Shown piece after piece: positions 1 through 4,947 of a DNA stretch of 5,105 nucleotides. Under the pieces are notes generated by a model, which saw only the letters and a list, made by a program, of their open reading frames with translations, was not told the origin of the DNA and made no database searches. How positions within the stretch are numbered: the stretch's first letter is position 1; every line of letters starts with the position of its first letter. Both the position numbers and the translations under genes were made by a program. Source of the stretch: CAZBLK01 sp964492715 (lineage in GTDB: Bacteria > Bacillota > Clostridia > Lachnospirales > WRBF01); contig CAZBLK010000041.1 in the NCBI GenBank assembly GCA_964492715.1, positions 1 through 5,105 of the forward strand, read 5' to 3'.

Positions 1-67
1 AGGTTGCTTTTCTTCAATACAATACATTATTATTTTTCTGTTGTAATCTCAACACTTTCATCAAAAT

Positions 68-108
68 GGGGCTGTTGCCAACCATATTTATGGTTTTGCA
101 ACAGCCCC
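68..108. terminator. Strong hairpin, probable (bidirectional) terminator
   Basis: A perfect 11-bp stem (GGGGCTGTTGC with GCAACAGCCCC) encloses a second short stem, ACCAT with ATGGT. Read leftward, the hairpin is followed by ATTTTGA; read rightward, by CTTTGTC, so the T-tract is short in both directions. It lies 81 bp past the stop codon of the leftward operon and is the best candidate for that operon's end. It could also terminate a rightward gene entering from outside the window. Positions 1-67 show no supported gene. Confidence 0.7.
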
Positions 109-137
109 TTTGTCATGTCAAATTTTATCTATTACTA

Positions 138-238
138 TAGCAATTCCGATTTTAATCGACATTGTCTATCGGTCAAAACGCCAAACGGCTAGGCGTTTGG
201 CTTCCCTCTGCCAATATCGTTAAAAACTGGAGTTGCTA
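138..238. repeat. 101-bp palindromic repeat, copy 1 (MITE-like)
   Basis: It begins TAGCAATTCC and ends GGAGTTGCTA, which are imperfect inverted repeats. The inner parts also pair: CGACATTG with CAATATCG, and a central GCCAAACG with CGTTTGGC around a 6-nt loop, so nearly the whole unit can fold into one long hairpin. A second copy at 3120-3220 has the same length, no gaps, the same orientation and, by my count, 9 differences in 101 positions. Both copies can be read as having TA on each side of a GCAATTCC...TTGC core, as expected for TA-targeting elements, although that TA could also belong to the repeat. No coding capacity of its own. The stop codon and the last 16 or so codons of the neighbouring CPBP gene lie inside it. 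Confidence 0.85.
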
Positions 239-812
239 TAGATAAACCATTTTTCAGAAGATACACCAAATAAACAGCACTAACAACAATAATAATACCA
301 GCACTAACAATATCATACAAAGGTTTAACATCTACTGAAAGCGCACTAGCACTATTAAAAATAAAGTGAAAAATAACCCCAGGAACAATAGATTTTGTGC
401 GAATAAACAAAACGCAAAGCAAAATTCCAATTAGAACAGCAAGAAAAATTTGTATTATCTGGCTAACACCATTGTACCCATTAAGCAAATTAATAATATG
501 TCCAAAACCAAACAATGCACCTGAAATTAAAATAGCCGTTCCTGTATTACTGCGTTCTTCAAGTAACTTAAATAAAAATCCTCTAAAAATCAATTCCTCC
601 AGAAACGCCACAAAAAACATAAAAACAATAACTAACAGCATATCTACAGCACTTGTGGCTTTATCAAAGAAAAACACACCGTTTGCCAAAACAACAACTA
701 AAAGTGGAATATAAAACAAGCTTTCTTTCGCATCAACAAAACTAACTTTTGTTAGCCCCAAAACAGTAACCAAATCATTTTTCCTAGCATAAAAAAGAAA
801 AAGTATCCCCAC
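189..812 (-). CDS. CPBP-family intramembrane metalloprotease, 5' end apparently broken
   Basis: The protein belongs to the CPBP (Abi/CAAX-protease-related, PF02517-type) family of multi-pass membrane metalloproteases. All three family motifs are visible in the 207-residue reading: EELIFRG (E72, E73, R77), FGFGH (H105) and HFIFN (H149, N153). The catalytic core is therefore complete, with about five hydrophobic segments. The substrate is unknown; relatives act in prenyl-protein processing, bacteriocin immunity or unknown roles. The frame opens only at a GTG at 812 with no Shine-Dalgarno site, preceded in frame by a TAA (827-825). The protein starts inside what looks like a membrane segment (ILFLFYARKND), so the real N-terminus is probably the separate fragment at 838-897. 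The last 16 or so residues (from about residue 192) are encoded by the palindromic repeat, which also supplies the TAG stop. It is last in the operon. I am sure of the family and unsure whether it is expressed. Confidence 0.8.
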   Translation of the reverse strand: MGILFLFYARKNDLVTVLGLTKVSFVDAKESLFYIPLLVVVLANGVFFFDKATSAVDMLLVIVFMFFVAFLEELIFRGFLFKLLEERSNTGTAILISGALFGFGHIINLLNGYNGVSQIIQIFLAVLIGILLCVLFIRTKSIVPGVIFHFIFNSASALSVDVKPLYDIVSAGIIIVVSAVYLVYLLKNGLSIATPVFNDIGRGKPNA

Positions 813-837
813 GCAAAATATAAGTTATAGAGTCAAG

Positions 838-897
838 TTAAACGGCCCAAAACAAATAAAGTACCCAAAACCCCCACTTTCCACCAGCATCACTCAT
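838..897 (-). pseudogene. Out-of-frame 5' fragment of the second CPBP gene
   Basis: An ATG at 897 has a GAGG Shine-Dalgarno site 7 bases upstream and lies 12 bp after the stop of the preceding CPBP gene, exactly where the next gene in an operon should begin. It encodes MSDAGGKWGFWVLYLFWAV and then TAA at 840-838. Beyond that stop the same frame reads on as LDSITYIL, still hydrophobic, then closes at TAG after the point where the other frame (GTG 812) carries the protease. One nonsense change plus a one-base loss in the T-run near 816-819 would explain the arrangement. I infer that this is the original N-terminus of the 189-812 gene, now disconnected. A sequencing or assembly error is the main alternative. 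Confidence 0.6.
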
Positions 898-904
898 AAC
901 AAAA

Positions 905-908
905 CCTC
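905..908 (-). promoter_or_regulatory. Ribosome binding site GAGG for the broken CPBP gene
   Basis: On the minus strand the order is TAA (stop of the upstream gene), T, GAGG, TTTTGTT, ATG. The 7-base spacing is ideal. It marks ATG 897, not GTG 812, as the ancestral start of the last gene in the operon. Confidence 0.65.
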
Positions 909-909
909 A

Positions 910-1872
910 TTAACCCATAGAGTTTAAAGCAGCAGTCCCGGCATATAAAAGCAGCATAATAACCAAGTAAATGCCAACAGTACACCAAAATCCAATGCCA
1001 AAAATGCCGTGTCTCTCAACATTTTCCTCATAAGAATCAACTTTTTCTTCTGCAACTAAGCTTCCCTCAACTATTTCAGCATTACACTTCTTGTTATATC
1101 TAATAAAGTACCTAATAAGAAGCACAAGAAACGGCAAAAACAAAATCATAACACCCCCCATTACAGCTACAGTCGTAAAATCAGGAATTTCCGGAGCCGT
1201 CGAAACGTCCATGCTTTCTTGCGCTGAAAACGCATAAAAAGCAATAGATGACTGAACAAAATTAATGGTAAAATGCCCAAGCATAGAAGCAACAATTGAG
1301 CCTGTATAATGAACAAAATAAACAAATAAAAAACCAAGCAAAGCAGCATACAAAAACTGCTGAGGGTCCAAATGCATAATCCCAAAGAAAATTCCGTTAA
1401 CCAAAGCAGCCTTCCACAAAGCAACTTTCCTGTGCTCCGAAAATATTACACCTCTAAGGTTAATTTCCTCAAAAATAGAAGGCGTAATGCTAACAGTAAG
1501 TGTCATAACAAGGAAATTGTAACTCGACAAGTCTTCCATAAGCCCGGCAGCGTTATTGTTAAAAAACATAGCCGACAAAGCCGAAAGAAAAAACATAACA
1601 GGCTGCGAAACAATGCAAATAGCAACGATAAGCAAAACATTTTTTAAGCTTAAAGCTTTAATAGGCAAAACATCAGTAACTTTTCTTCCAGTAACAATTA
1701 AATAAACAACGAATGGCGGCAAAAATACAACAACTTGGTTTAAAACAGTGGCAACAGGCACGCTCAACTGCATAAACTGCTCACCAAAAACAAAACCAAT
1801 AACAATTGTAGCAAAAAACATATACAAAACTAAAAACAGCATGTAATAATTTCCACGTCTAGGGTTAATCAT
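910..1872 (-). CDS. CPBP-family intramembrane metalloprotease, intact
   Basis: A 320-residue multi-pass membrane protein with the CPBP (PF02517-type) catalytic motifs: EEINLRG (E135, E136, R140), FGIMH (H167) and HFTIN (H200, N204). Hydrophobic segments lie at about 11-30, 40-60, 78-103, 118-132, 155-168, 172-187, 191-210 and 235-257, with one more at 290-314. Between the last two is a charged stretch (about 258-288) rich in Glu and Lys, an extra tail outside the protease core. The family cleaves peptide bonds within or near the membrane; this member's substrate cannot be read from sequence. The ATG overlaps the stop of the transporter gene in an ATGA (4 bp) and is preceded by AAAGGAG at 7-base spacing, so translation is probably coupled. 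It lies upstream of a second, damaged CPBP gene; the two are only distantly alike, so this is not a recent duplication. Confidence 0.88.
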   Translation of the reverse strand: MINPRRGNYYMLFLVLYMFFATIVIGFVFGEQFMQLSVPVATVLNQVVVFLPPFVVYLIVTGRKVTDVLPIKALSLKNVLLIVAICIVSQPVMFFLSALSAMFFNNNAAGLMEDLSSYNFLVMTLTVSITPSIFEEINLRGVIFSEHRKVALWKAALVNGIFFGIMHLDPQQFLYAALLGFLFVYFVHYTGSIVASMLGHFTINFVQSSIAFYAFSAQESMDVSTAPEIPDFTTVAVMGGVMILFLPFLVLLIRYFIRYNKKCNAEIVEGSLVAEEKVDSYEENVERHGIFGIGFWCTVGIYLVIMLLLYAGTAALNSMG

Positions 1873-3107
1873 GTTAAATCTCCTTTATCGTTATAAATTT
1901 CAGAAAGCTTCCTGTCATACCTCTTGTCAACAAGGCTTAAAACAGTATTTTTTATAACAGCAAATATAGGCACTCCAAAAAACATTCCAAAAACGCCCAT
2001 AAAATAACCGCCGACAATTATAGAAAAAATTACACCAATAGGTGAAAGCCCCGTAGAATCCCCCAAAATTTTAGGTCCAAGAATAATTCCGTCAAATTGC
2101 TGCACAGCCAAAATGGCAACGGCAGTCCACACCGCCTGCATAGAAGCTGGGTTTGACAAAAACACAATAAAAACAACAGGAATAGCACCAATAAACGGCC
2201 CAAAATAAGGAATCATGTTTGTAACACCAATAACAACACTTAAAAGCGTAGCATAAGGCAGCTTCAAACCAATAGCTACAAAAAAGAAAATAATACCAAT
2301 AATTATAGAATCTATAACTTTTCCTAGGATAAAGCTTTCAAAAATTTTGTTCGAGCTTTTCGCCGTCCGCAAAATCCTCTGCGCACTATCCCTTTTAAAC
2401 ATTGCATAAAGAAATTTTGTGCCAATTCTTCCAAAATTATCTTTGTCACAAAGCATATAAAAAGCAATTACAGCGCCCAAAACAAAGTTCAAAAATCCAT
2501 AAGCAAGCCCTACAGTCCCTTTCAAAAGAGTGTTAAAAAAGTTAGGGAGCAAAGCAAGCGTAGTAACAATTGGCTTAAAAGCAAAGTCAAACAAATCCTT
2601 AGCAGAATAGCTTGAAGAAAACACTTCGTTAACAGAGTTAACGACAGCGTCAACCAAATTATTATCACCCAAATAAAGGTAATATTGCTCCTCAAAATAC
2701 TTAATGTTGTCAGGCACAGCCATAAGTAAGTTTTTGAAGCTTTCAAAAACTTCCGGGAACAAATAGCCAATAAGAATATAAATACACCAACCAACAAAAA
2801 CATATGTAAGCATAACGCTTAAAATGCGCCTAAACCTCAAATGCTTATCAAAAAACCGAATACGTCCCAAAACGCCGTTTTCAAAATGTCGCATAGGCAC
2901 GTTTAGCAAATAAGCAATCAAAAGCCCGTAAATAAAAGGCGCAAGTATTTTTGAAACAGCGCTAAAAAAAACCGTTAGCCTATCCCAAGCAATGTCCATG
3001 TTTCCAGACAACTTGTCAAAACTAATCGCAAGTATAATTACACCAAGCACATAAAAACAAATTTCTAAATACTTCTTGTTAAATTTAATCTTTTTTATAA
3101 AAACCAC
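1869..3107 (-). CDS. AI-2E family transporter (YdiK/TqsA-type membrane protein)
   Basis: A 412-residue polytopic membrane protein of the AI-2E (PF01594-type) family. Diagnostic stretches are GVTNMIPYFGPFIGAIP at about 294-310 and QQFDGIILGPKILGDSTGL at about 336-354, followed by a glycine-rich last membrane pair (VGGYFMGVFGMFFGVP). Hydrophobic segments near 16-30, 45-68, 95-117 and 195-220 precede them, with a soluble-looking central region at about 120-190. The family includes proposed autoinducer-2 exporters and Na+/H+ antiporters, so the substrate stays open. I place the start at GTG 3107, with AGGG 9 bases upstream; homologues typically begin close to the KFNKKYL stretch. The frame stays open to a TTG at 3158, but those 17 extra codons lie mostly in the palindromic repeat and have no Shine-Dalgarno site. 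It is first in the operon and overlaps the CPBP gene by 4 bp. Confidence 0.85.
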   Translation of the reverse strand: MVFIKKIKFNKKYLEICFYVLGVIILAISFDKLSGNMDIAWDRLTVFFSAVSKILAPFIYGLLIAYLLNVPMRHFENGVLGRIRFFDKHLRFRRILSVMLTYVFVGWCIYILIGYLFPEVFESFKNLLMAVPDNIKYFEEQYYLYLGDNNLVDAVVNSVNEVFSSSYSAKDLFDFAFKPIVTTLALLPNFFNTLLKGTVGLAYGFLNFVLGAVIAFYMLCDKDNFGRIGTKFLYAMFKRDSAQRILRTAKSSNKIFESFILGKVIDSIIIGIIFFFVAIGLKLPYATLLSVVIGVTNMIPYFGPFIGAIPVVFIVFLSNPASMQAVWTAVAILAVQQFDGIILGPKILGDSTGLSPIGVIFSIIVGGYFMGVFGMFFGVPIFAVIKNTVLSLVDKRYDRKLSEIYNDKGDLT

Positions 3108-3116
3108 CAGTCCAAT

Positions 3117-3120
3117 CCCT
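3117..3120 (-). promoter_or_regulatory. Ribosome binding site AGGG at the repeat edge
   Basis: Minus-strand AGGG, 9 bases before GTG 3107. Its first base is the terminal T/A position of the palindromic repeat, so the repeat abuts the ribosome site directly. It favours GTG 3107 over TTG 3158, though the match is modest. Confidence 0.4.
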
Positions 3121-3220
3121 AGCAATTCCTTTTTTAATAGGCATTGTCTATCGGTCAAAACGCCAAACAGCTAAGCGTTTGGCTTCCATCTGCCAATATC
3201 GTTAAAAACTGAAATTGCTA
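3120..3220. repeat. 101-bp palindromic repeat, copy 2 (MITE-like)
   Basis: Same length and orientation as the copy at 138-238, with 9 differences by my count. The ends are TAGCAATTCC and GAAATTGCTA, and the centre is GCCAAAC with GTTTGGC. It fills nearly all of the space between the AI-2E transporter start and the divergent promoter region, so the operon's leader RNA would be mostly this hairpin. It carries no gene. Confidence 0.85.
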
Positions 3221-3228
3221 TTATTTAC

Positions 3229-3257
3229 TTTACAATACATTACATATATGGTATAAC
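3229..3257 (+). promoter_or_regulatory. Sigma-A-type promoter of the CDF gene
   Basis: TTTACA (3229-3234), a 17-bp spacer and TATAAC (3252-3257), with TGG just before the -10 as in extended -10 promoters. The predicted transcript start is near 3264, giving a leader of about 30 bases before ATG 3296. It lies immediately beyond repeat copy 2. Confidence 0.65.
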
Positions 3258-3259
3258 AA
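3232..3259 (-). promoter_or_regulatory. Possible promoter of the leftward transporter-protease operon
   Basis: On the minus strand, TTGTTA (3259-3254), a 16-bp spacer and TATTGT (3237-3232), each matching consensus at 4 of 6 positions. It would overlap the CDF promoter almost completely, so the two directions would compete for RNA polymerase. This is the best candidate I find between the two genes, but it is weak. Confidence 0.3.
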
Positions 3260-3283
3260 AACAATAACAAATTCAAGTAAAAT

Positions 3284-3290
3284 GTGGTGA
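3284..3290 (+). promoter_or_regulatory. Ribosome binding site GTGGTGA, decides the CDF start
   Basis: GGTGA can pair with the UCACC part of the 16S rRNA 3' end and sits 5 bases before ATG 3296. Read as codons instead, the same bases would be two in-frame GTG starts (3284 and 3287), but neither has a ribosome site of its own upstream. I therefore prefer ATG 3296. Confidence 0.6.
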
Positions 3291-3295
3291 TTAAA

Positions 3296-4180
3296 ATGGA
3301 TAATGTTGAACGTACAAAAGCAGCCTACAAAGTTTCAATAAATACAATAATAGCAAACGTCCTGCTTTCAGCACTAAAGCTTTTTATAGGCTTTACAGCA
3401 AAAAGTTCTGCCCTAATCAGTGACAGCGTCCACAGCCTATCCGATGTATTAAGCACATTTGTTGTAATGGTTGGCATAAAAATTGCTGAAAAAGAGGAAG
3501 ACGAAGACCACCCATACGGCCACGAAAAATTTGAAGCAATAGCAGGTACACTCCTTGCCGTCCTCCTTTTTGCCACAGCAGTAGGCATAGGGCTAGACGG
3601 AATTAAAAAAATAAATGAAGCACTAAACGGTGAGCTTTCAAAACCAGGCTATCTTGCTATTATAGCAGCAATAATTTCGATAGTAACAAAAGAAGCAATG
3701 TTTTGGTACACAAAAAAAGTCGCAAAAAAAATCGACAGCCCGGCACTTCTAGCTGACGCATGGCACCACCGTTCAGACGCATTGTCATCAATCGGAAGCT
3801 TGCTAGGCATAGGTGGCGCAATTTTAGGCTTTACAGTGCTTGACCCAGCAGCGTCAATTGCAATTGGGCTGTTTATAATAAAAGTGGCCTACGACATTTT
3901 CATGCAATCAGTAGCCCAAACGGTAGACACAGCCGCAAGCAAAGAGCTAACTAAGGAAATAAAGGAAAAAATTCTAGGCACAAAAGGCGTTCTAGCCGTA
4001 GACATGTTAAAAACAAGAATCCACGCAAACAGAATTTACATAGACACAGAAATAGCCGTGGAAAAAACAATGACACTAATACATGCTCACGAAATAGCCG
4101 AAGATGTCCATTTAACGCTTGAAAAAACTTTTCCCCAGGTAAAGCACTGCATGGTGCATGTTAATCCGTACATGGAATAG
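3296..4180 (+). CDS. Cation diffusion facilitator (CDF) metal efflux transporter
   Basis: A 294-residue CDF-family antiporter expected to export a divalent metal from the cytoplasm in exchange for protons. The N-terminal half is a six-helix membrane domain with a metal site: HSLSD in helix 2 (H46, D50, with D43 just before) and HHRSD in helix 5 (H157, D161), both HxxxD patterns. HPYGHEK (72-78) is the typical loop after helix 2. Residues from about 207 form the soluble C-terminal domain, with histidines H243, H263, H265, H272, H284 and H288 suited to metal binding and dimer control. HxxxD pairs are common in zinc, cobalt or iron exporters, but sequence alone does not exclude manganese. Length is normal for the compact CDF form. 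It is a single-gene unit with its own promoter and terminator, divergent from the transporter-protease operon. An alternative GTG start at 3284 would add four residues. Confidence 0.92.
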   Translation: MDNVERTKAAYKVSINTIIANVLLSALKLFIGFTAKSSALISDSVHSLSDVLSTFVVMVGIKIAEKEEDEDHPYGHEKFEAIAGTLLAVLLFATAVGIGLDGIKKINEALNGELSKPGYLAIIAAIISIVTKEAMFWYTKKVAKKIDSPALLADAWHHRSDALSSIGSLLGIGGAILGFTVLDPAASIAIGLFIIKVAYDIFMQSVAQTVDTAASKELTKEIKEKILGTKGVLAVDMLKTRIHANRIYIDTEIAVEKTMTLIHAHEIAEDVHLTLEKTFPQVKHCMVHVNPYME

Positions 4181-4198
4181 CTTTAAGGGAACGATTAA

Positions 4199-4234
4199 AA
4201 AACGCCTTAAAACTTTCATAAATTAAGGCGTTTT
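4199..4234 (+). terminator. Rho-independent terminator of the CDF gene
   Basis: A perfect 12-bp stem, AAAACGCCTTAA with TTAAGGCGTTTT, around a 12-nt loop, ending in a short run of T. It begins 18 bp after the CDF stop. Its right arm overlaps the readable frame of a transposase remnant, so it may have been assembled partly from inserted mobile DNA. Confidence 0.85.
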
Positions 4235-4360
4235 ATACCAAATGGAAAAAGTTTAGCTACTTTAACTGAAGAAAAACTGCAGAGATATTAAGATTGGTTA
4301 ATCAATTATCCACGCCGCATTTTGGGATATTTATCAGCAAATGAAGCATATATGGCATAG
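4223..4360 (+). pseudogene. Transposase C-terminal remnant (IS30-like)
   Basis: This frame reads LRRFIPNGKSLATLTEEK, then LQRY, an internal TAA (4289-4291), then DWLINYPRRILGYLSANEA and a natural-looking TAG at 4358-4360. The order RRF-P-G-K, then a helix, then WLxNYPRRxLGYxSxxE matches what I know of the C-terminal end of IS30-family transposases, which cut and join DNA with a DDE-type core. That core is entirely absent here. The remnant is only about 45 codons with one nonsense codon, so it is dead. The frame can be followed a few codons further left, to about 4211, before a stop, but the match there is weak. Family assignment is by eye. It sits directly behind the CDF gene and overlaps its terminator. 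Confidence 0.65.
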
Positions 4361-4376
4361 CTTATAACAACGTAAC

Positions 4377-4428
4377 ACATGCCCATAAACACCACTAAAG
4401 CTATATTTGATGGTGTTTATGGACATGC
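4377..4428. repeat. 52-bp inverted repeat (hairpin or facing element ends)
   Basis: CCATAAACACCA (4383-4394) and TGGTGTTTATGG (4411-4422) are a perfect 12-bp inverted pair, extended outward by CATG with CATG around one mismatch. The loop is 16 nt. No T-tract follows, so it is a poor terminator. It begins 17 bp after the stop of the transposase remnant, where an insertion sequence would have its right end. Confidence 0.7.
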
Positions 4429-4440
4429 TAGAAGTGAAAC

Positions 4441-4604
4441 TAGGGCGTGTTCCCACTATCTGAAATGCCCAGATTTTGAGCTGATTTTTCGGCATACGAG
4501 GCAAATTTTCGAAGTAATACAGAAGTATTACAAGAAAATTTAACGAAGTATGGCGGAAAATCAGCCAAAAGATGGGCGTTGAACGGTAGTGGGAACACGC
4601 CCTA
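4441..4604. mobile_element. 164-bp MITE-like full-length palindrome
   Basis: The ends are a perfect 18-bp inverted repeat: TAGGGCGTGTTCCCACTA at the left and its exact complement at the right. Matching continues inward on both arms (GCTGATTTT, CATAC, AAATTTTC, GTAATA against their complements), so the whole unit folds into one hairpin with arms of about 80 bases. The terminal TA on both sides may be a duplicated TA target, as in IS630/Tc1-like or IS427-type insertion. It encodes no protein; movement would require a transposase supplied elsewhere. It differs in sequence from the 101-bp repeat. Confidence 0.8.
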
Positions 4605-4690
4605 AACCTTTCGGATATGTATTAATTTGGGGTTCTGTATAGGACATTTGAACTTGTAATTTACATTTCCATATTTTTTAAAATTAATAG

Positions 4691-4719
4691 TTGACAACAC
4701 ATATTTTCTATGTTAAAAT
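4691..4719 (+). promoter_or_regulatory. Strong sigma-A promoter of the tRNA cluster
   Basis: A perfect -35 (TTGACA, 4691-4696), a 17-bp spacer and TAAAAT (4714-4719). The predicted start is near 4726, about 34 bases before the first tRNA. It begins 87 bp right of the MITE-like element, so the promoter is separate from it. Confidence 0.88.
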
Positions 4720-4726
4720 CAATTCG

Positions 4727-4744
4727 TTGTCTGAGGTGAGACAA
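4727..4744 (+). other. Small hairpin at the 5' end of the tRNA precursor
   Basis: TTGTCT and AGACAA form a perfect 6-bp stem around GAGGTG. It would sit at the very 5' end of the transcript from the promoter above and is removed when the first tRNA is cut out. It may only protect the precursor; no function is shown. Confidence 0.4.
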
Positions 4745-4759
4745 AATAAAACAAAATAT

Positions 4760-4842
4760 GCAGTTGTGGCGGAATTGGCATACGCGCTAGACTAAGGATC
4801 TAGTGGTCCTAGACCTTGGGGGTTCGAGTCCCCCCAACTGCA
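4760..4842 (+). tRNA. tRNA-Leu, anticodon AAG
   Basis: A class II tRNA of 83 bases. The 7-bp acceptor stem is GCAGTTG with CAACTGC. The anticodon stem CTAGA/TCTAG encloses loop CTAAGGA, placing AAG at 4794-4796, which decodes CUU and possibly other CUN codons. A long variable arm (GGTC with GACC) and a 5-bp T stem around TTCGAGT confirm leucine-type structure. The discriminator is A4842. CCA is not encoded, so it must be added enzymatically. A34 is unusual for bacterial leucine tRNAs. First in the cluster, 6 bases before tRNA-Gly. Confidence 0.93.
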
Positions 4843-4848
4843 TAACAT

Positions 4849-4920
4849 GCGCAAGTGGCTCAGTGGTAGAGCATCGCCTTGCCAAGGCGAGGGTCGCGAG
4901 TTCGAATCTCGTCTTGCGCT
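4849..4920 (+). tRNA. tRNA-Gly, anticodon GCC
   Basis: 72 bases. Acceptor stem GCGCAAG with CTTGCGC, D arm GGCTCAGTGGTAGAGC, anticodon stem TCGCC/GGCGA around loop TTGCCAA with GCC at 4881-4883, and T stem GCGAG/CTCGT (one G-U pair) around TTCGAAT. It reads GGU and GGC. The discriminator is T4920 and CCA is not encoded. Confidence 0.95.
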
Positions 4921-4947
4921 TACGATTTAATATTACTTATATACTGG

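Larger units (their letters stand above)
4181..4759. other. Gene-free stretch filled with mobile-element debris
   Basis: No intact gene is visible on either strand between the CDF stop and the first tRNA. In order it holds a terminator, a transposase remnant, a 52-bp hairpin, a 164-bp palindromic element, about 85 bp of unexplained AT-rich sequence (4605-4690), a tRNA promoter and a short leader hairpin. Confidence 0.75.

Noticed and set aside
4..192. Rightward open frame of 62 codons at the left edge
   Set aside because: It crosses the terminator hairpin and repeat copy 1 and shows no ribosome site or family resemblance.
397..714. Rightward open frame of 105 codons opposite the damaged CPBP gene
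   Set aside because: It lies antisense to the catalytic CPBP frame, is Lys/Thr/Asn-rich in the way antisense frames of membrane genes are, and shows no domain or ribosome site.
1372..1647. Rightward open frame of 91 codons opposite the intact CPBP gene
   Set aside because: Antisense shadow with very basic, low-complexity composition and no start signal.
910..1872. Abortive-infection or bacteriocin-immunity role for the CPBP genes
   Set aside because: The old family label Abi allows it, but no bacteriocin, phage-defence partner or toxin gene is visible nearby.
1869..3107. Quorum-sensing (AI-2 export) system
   Set aside because: The family name covers many transporters with other or unknown substrates, and no luxS, lsr or receptor gene is visible in this window.
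3105..3158. TTG start at 3158 for the AI-2E transporter, adding 17 residues
   Set aside because: The added codons are mostly repeat sequence, TTG lacks a ribosome site, and homologous proteins start close to the KFNKKYL stretch. Kept only as a possible extension.
138..3220. CRISPR-like reading of the two 101-bp repeats
   Set aside because: Only two copies, far too long and nearly 3 kb apart with genes between; no spacers or cas genes.
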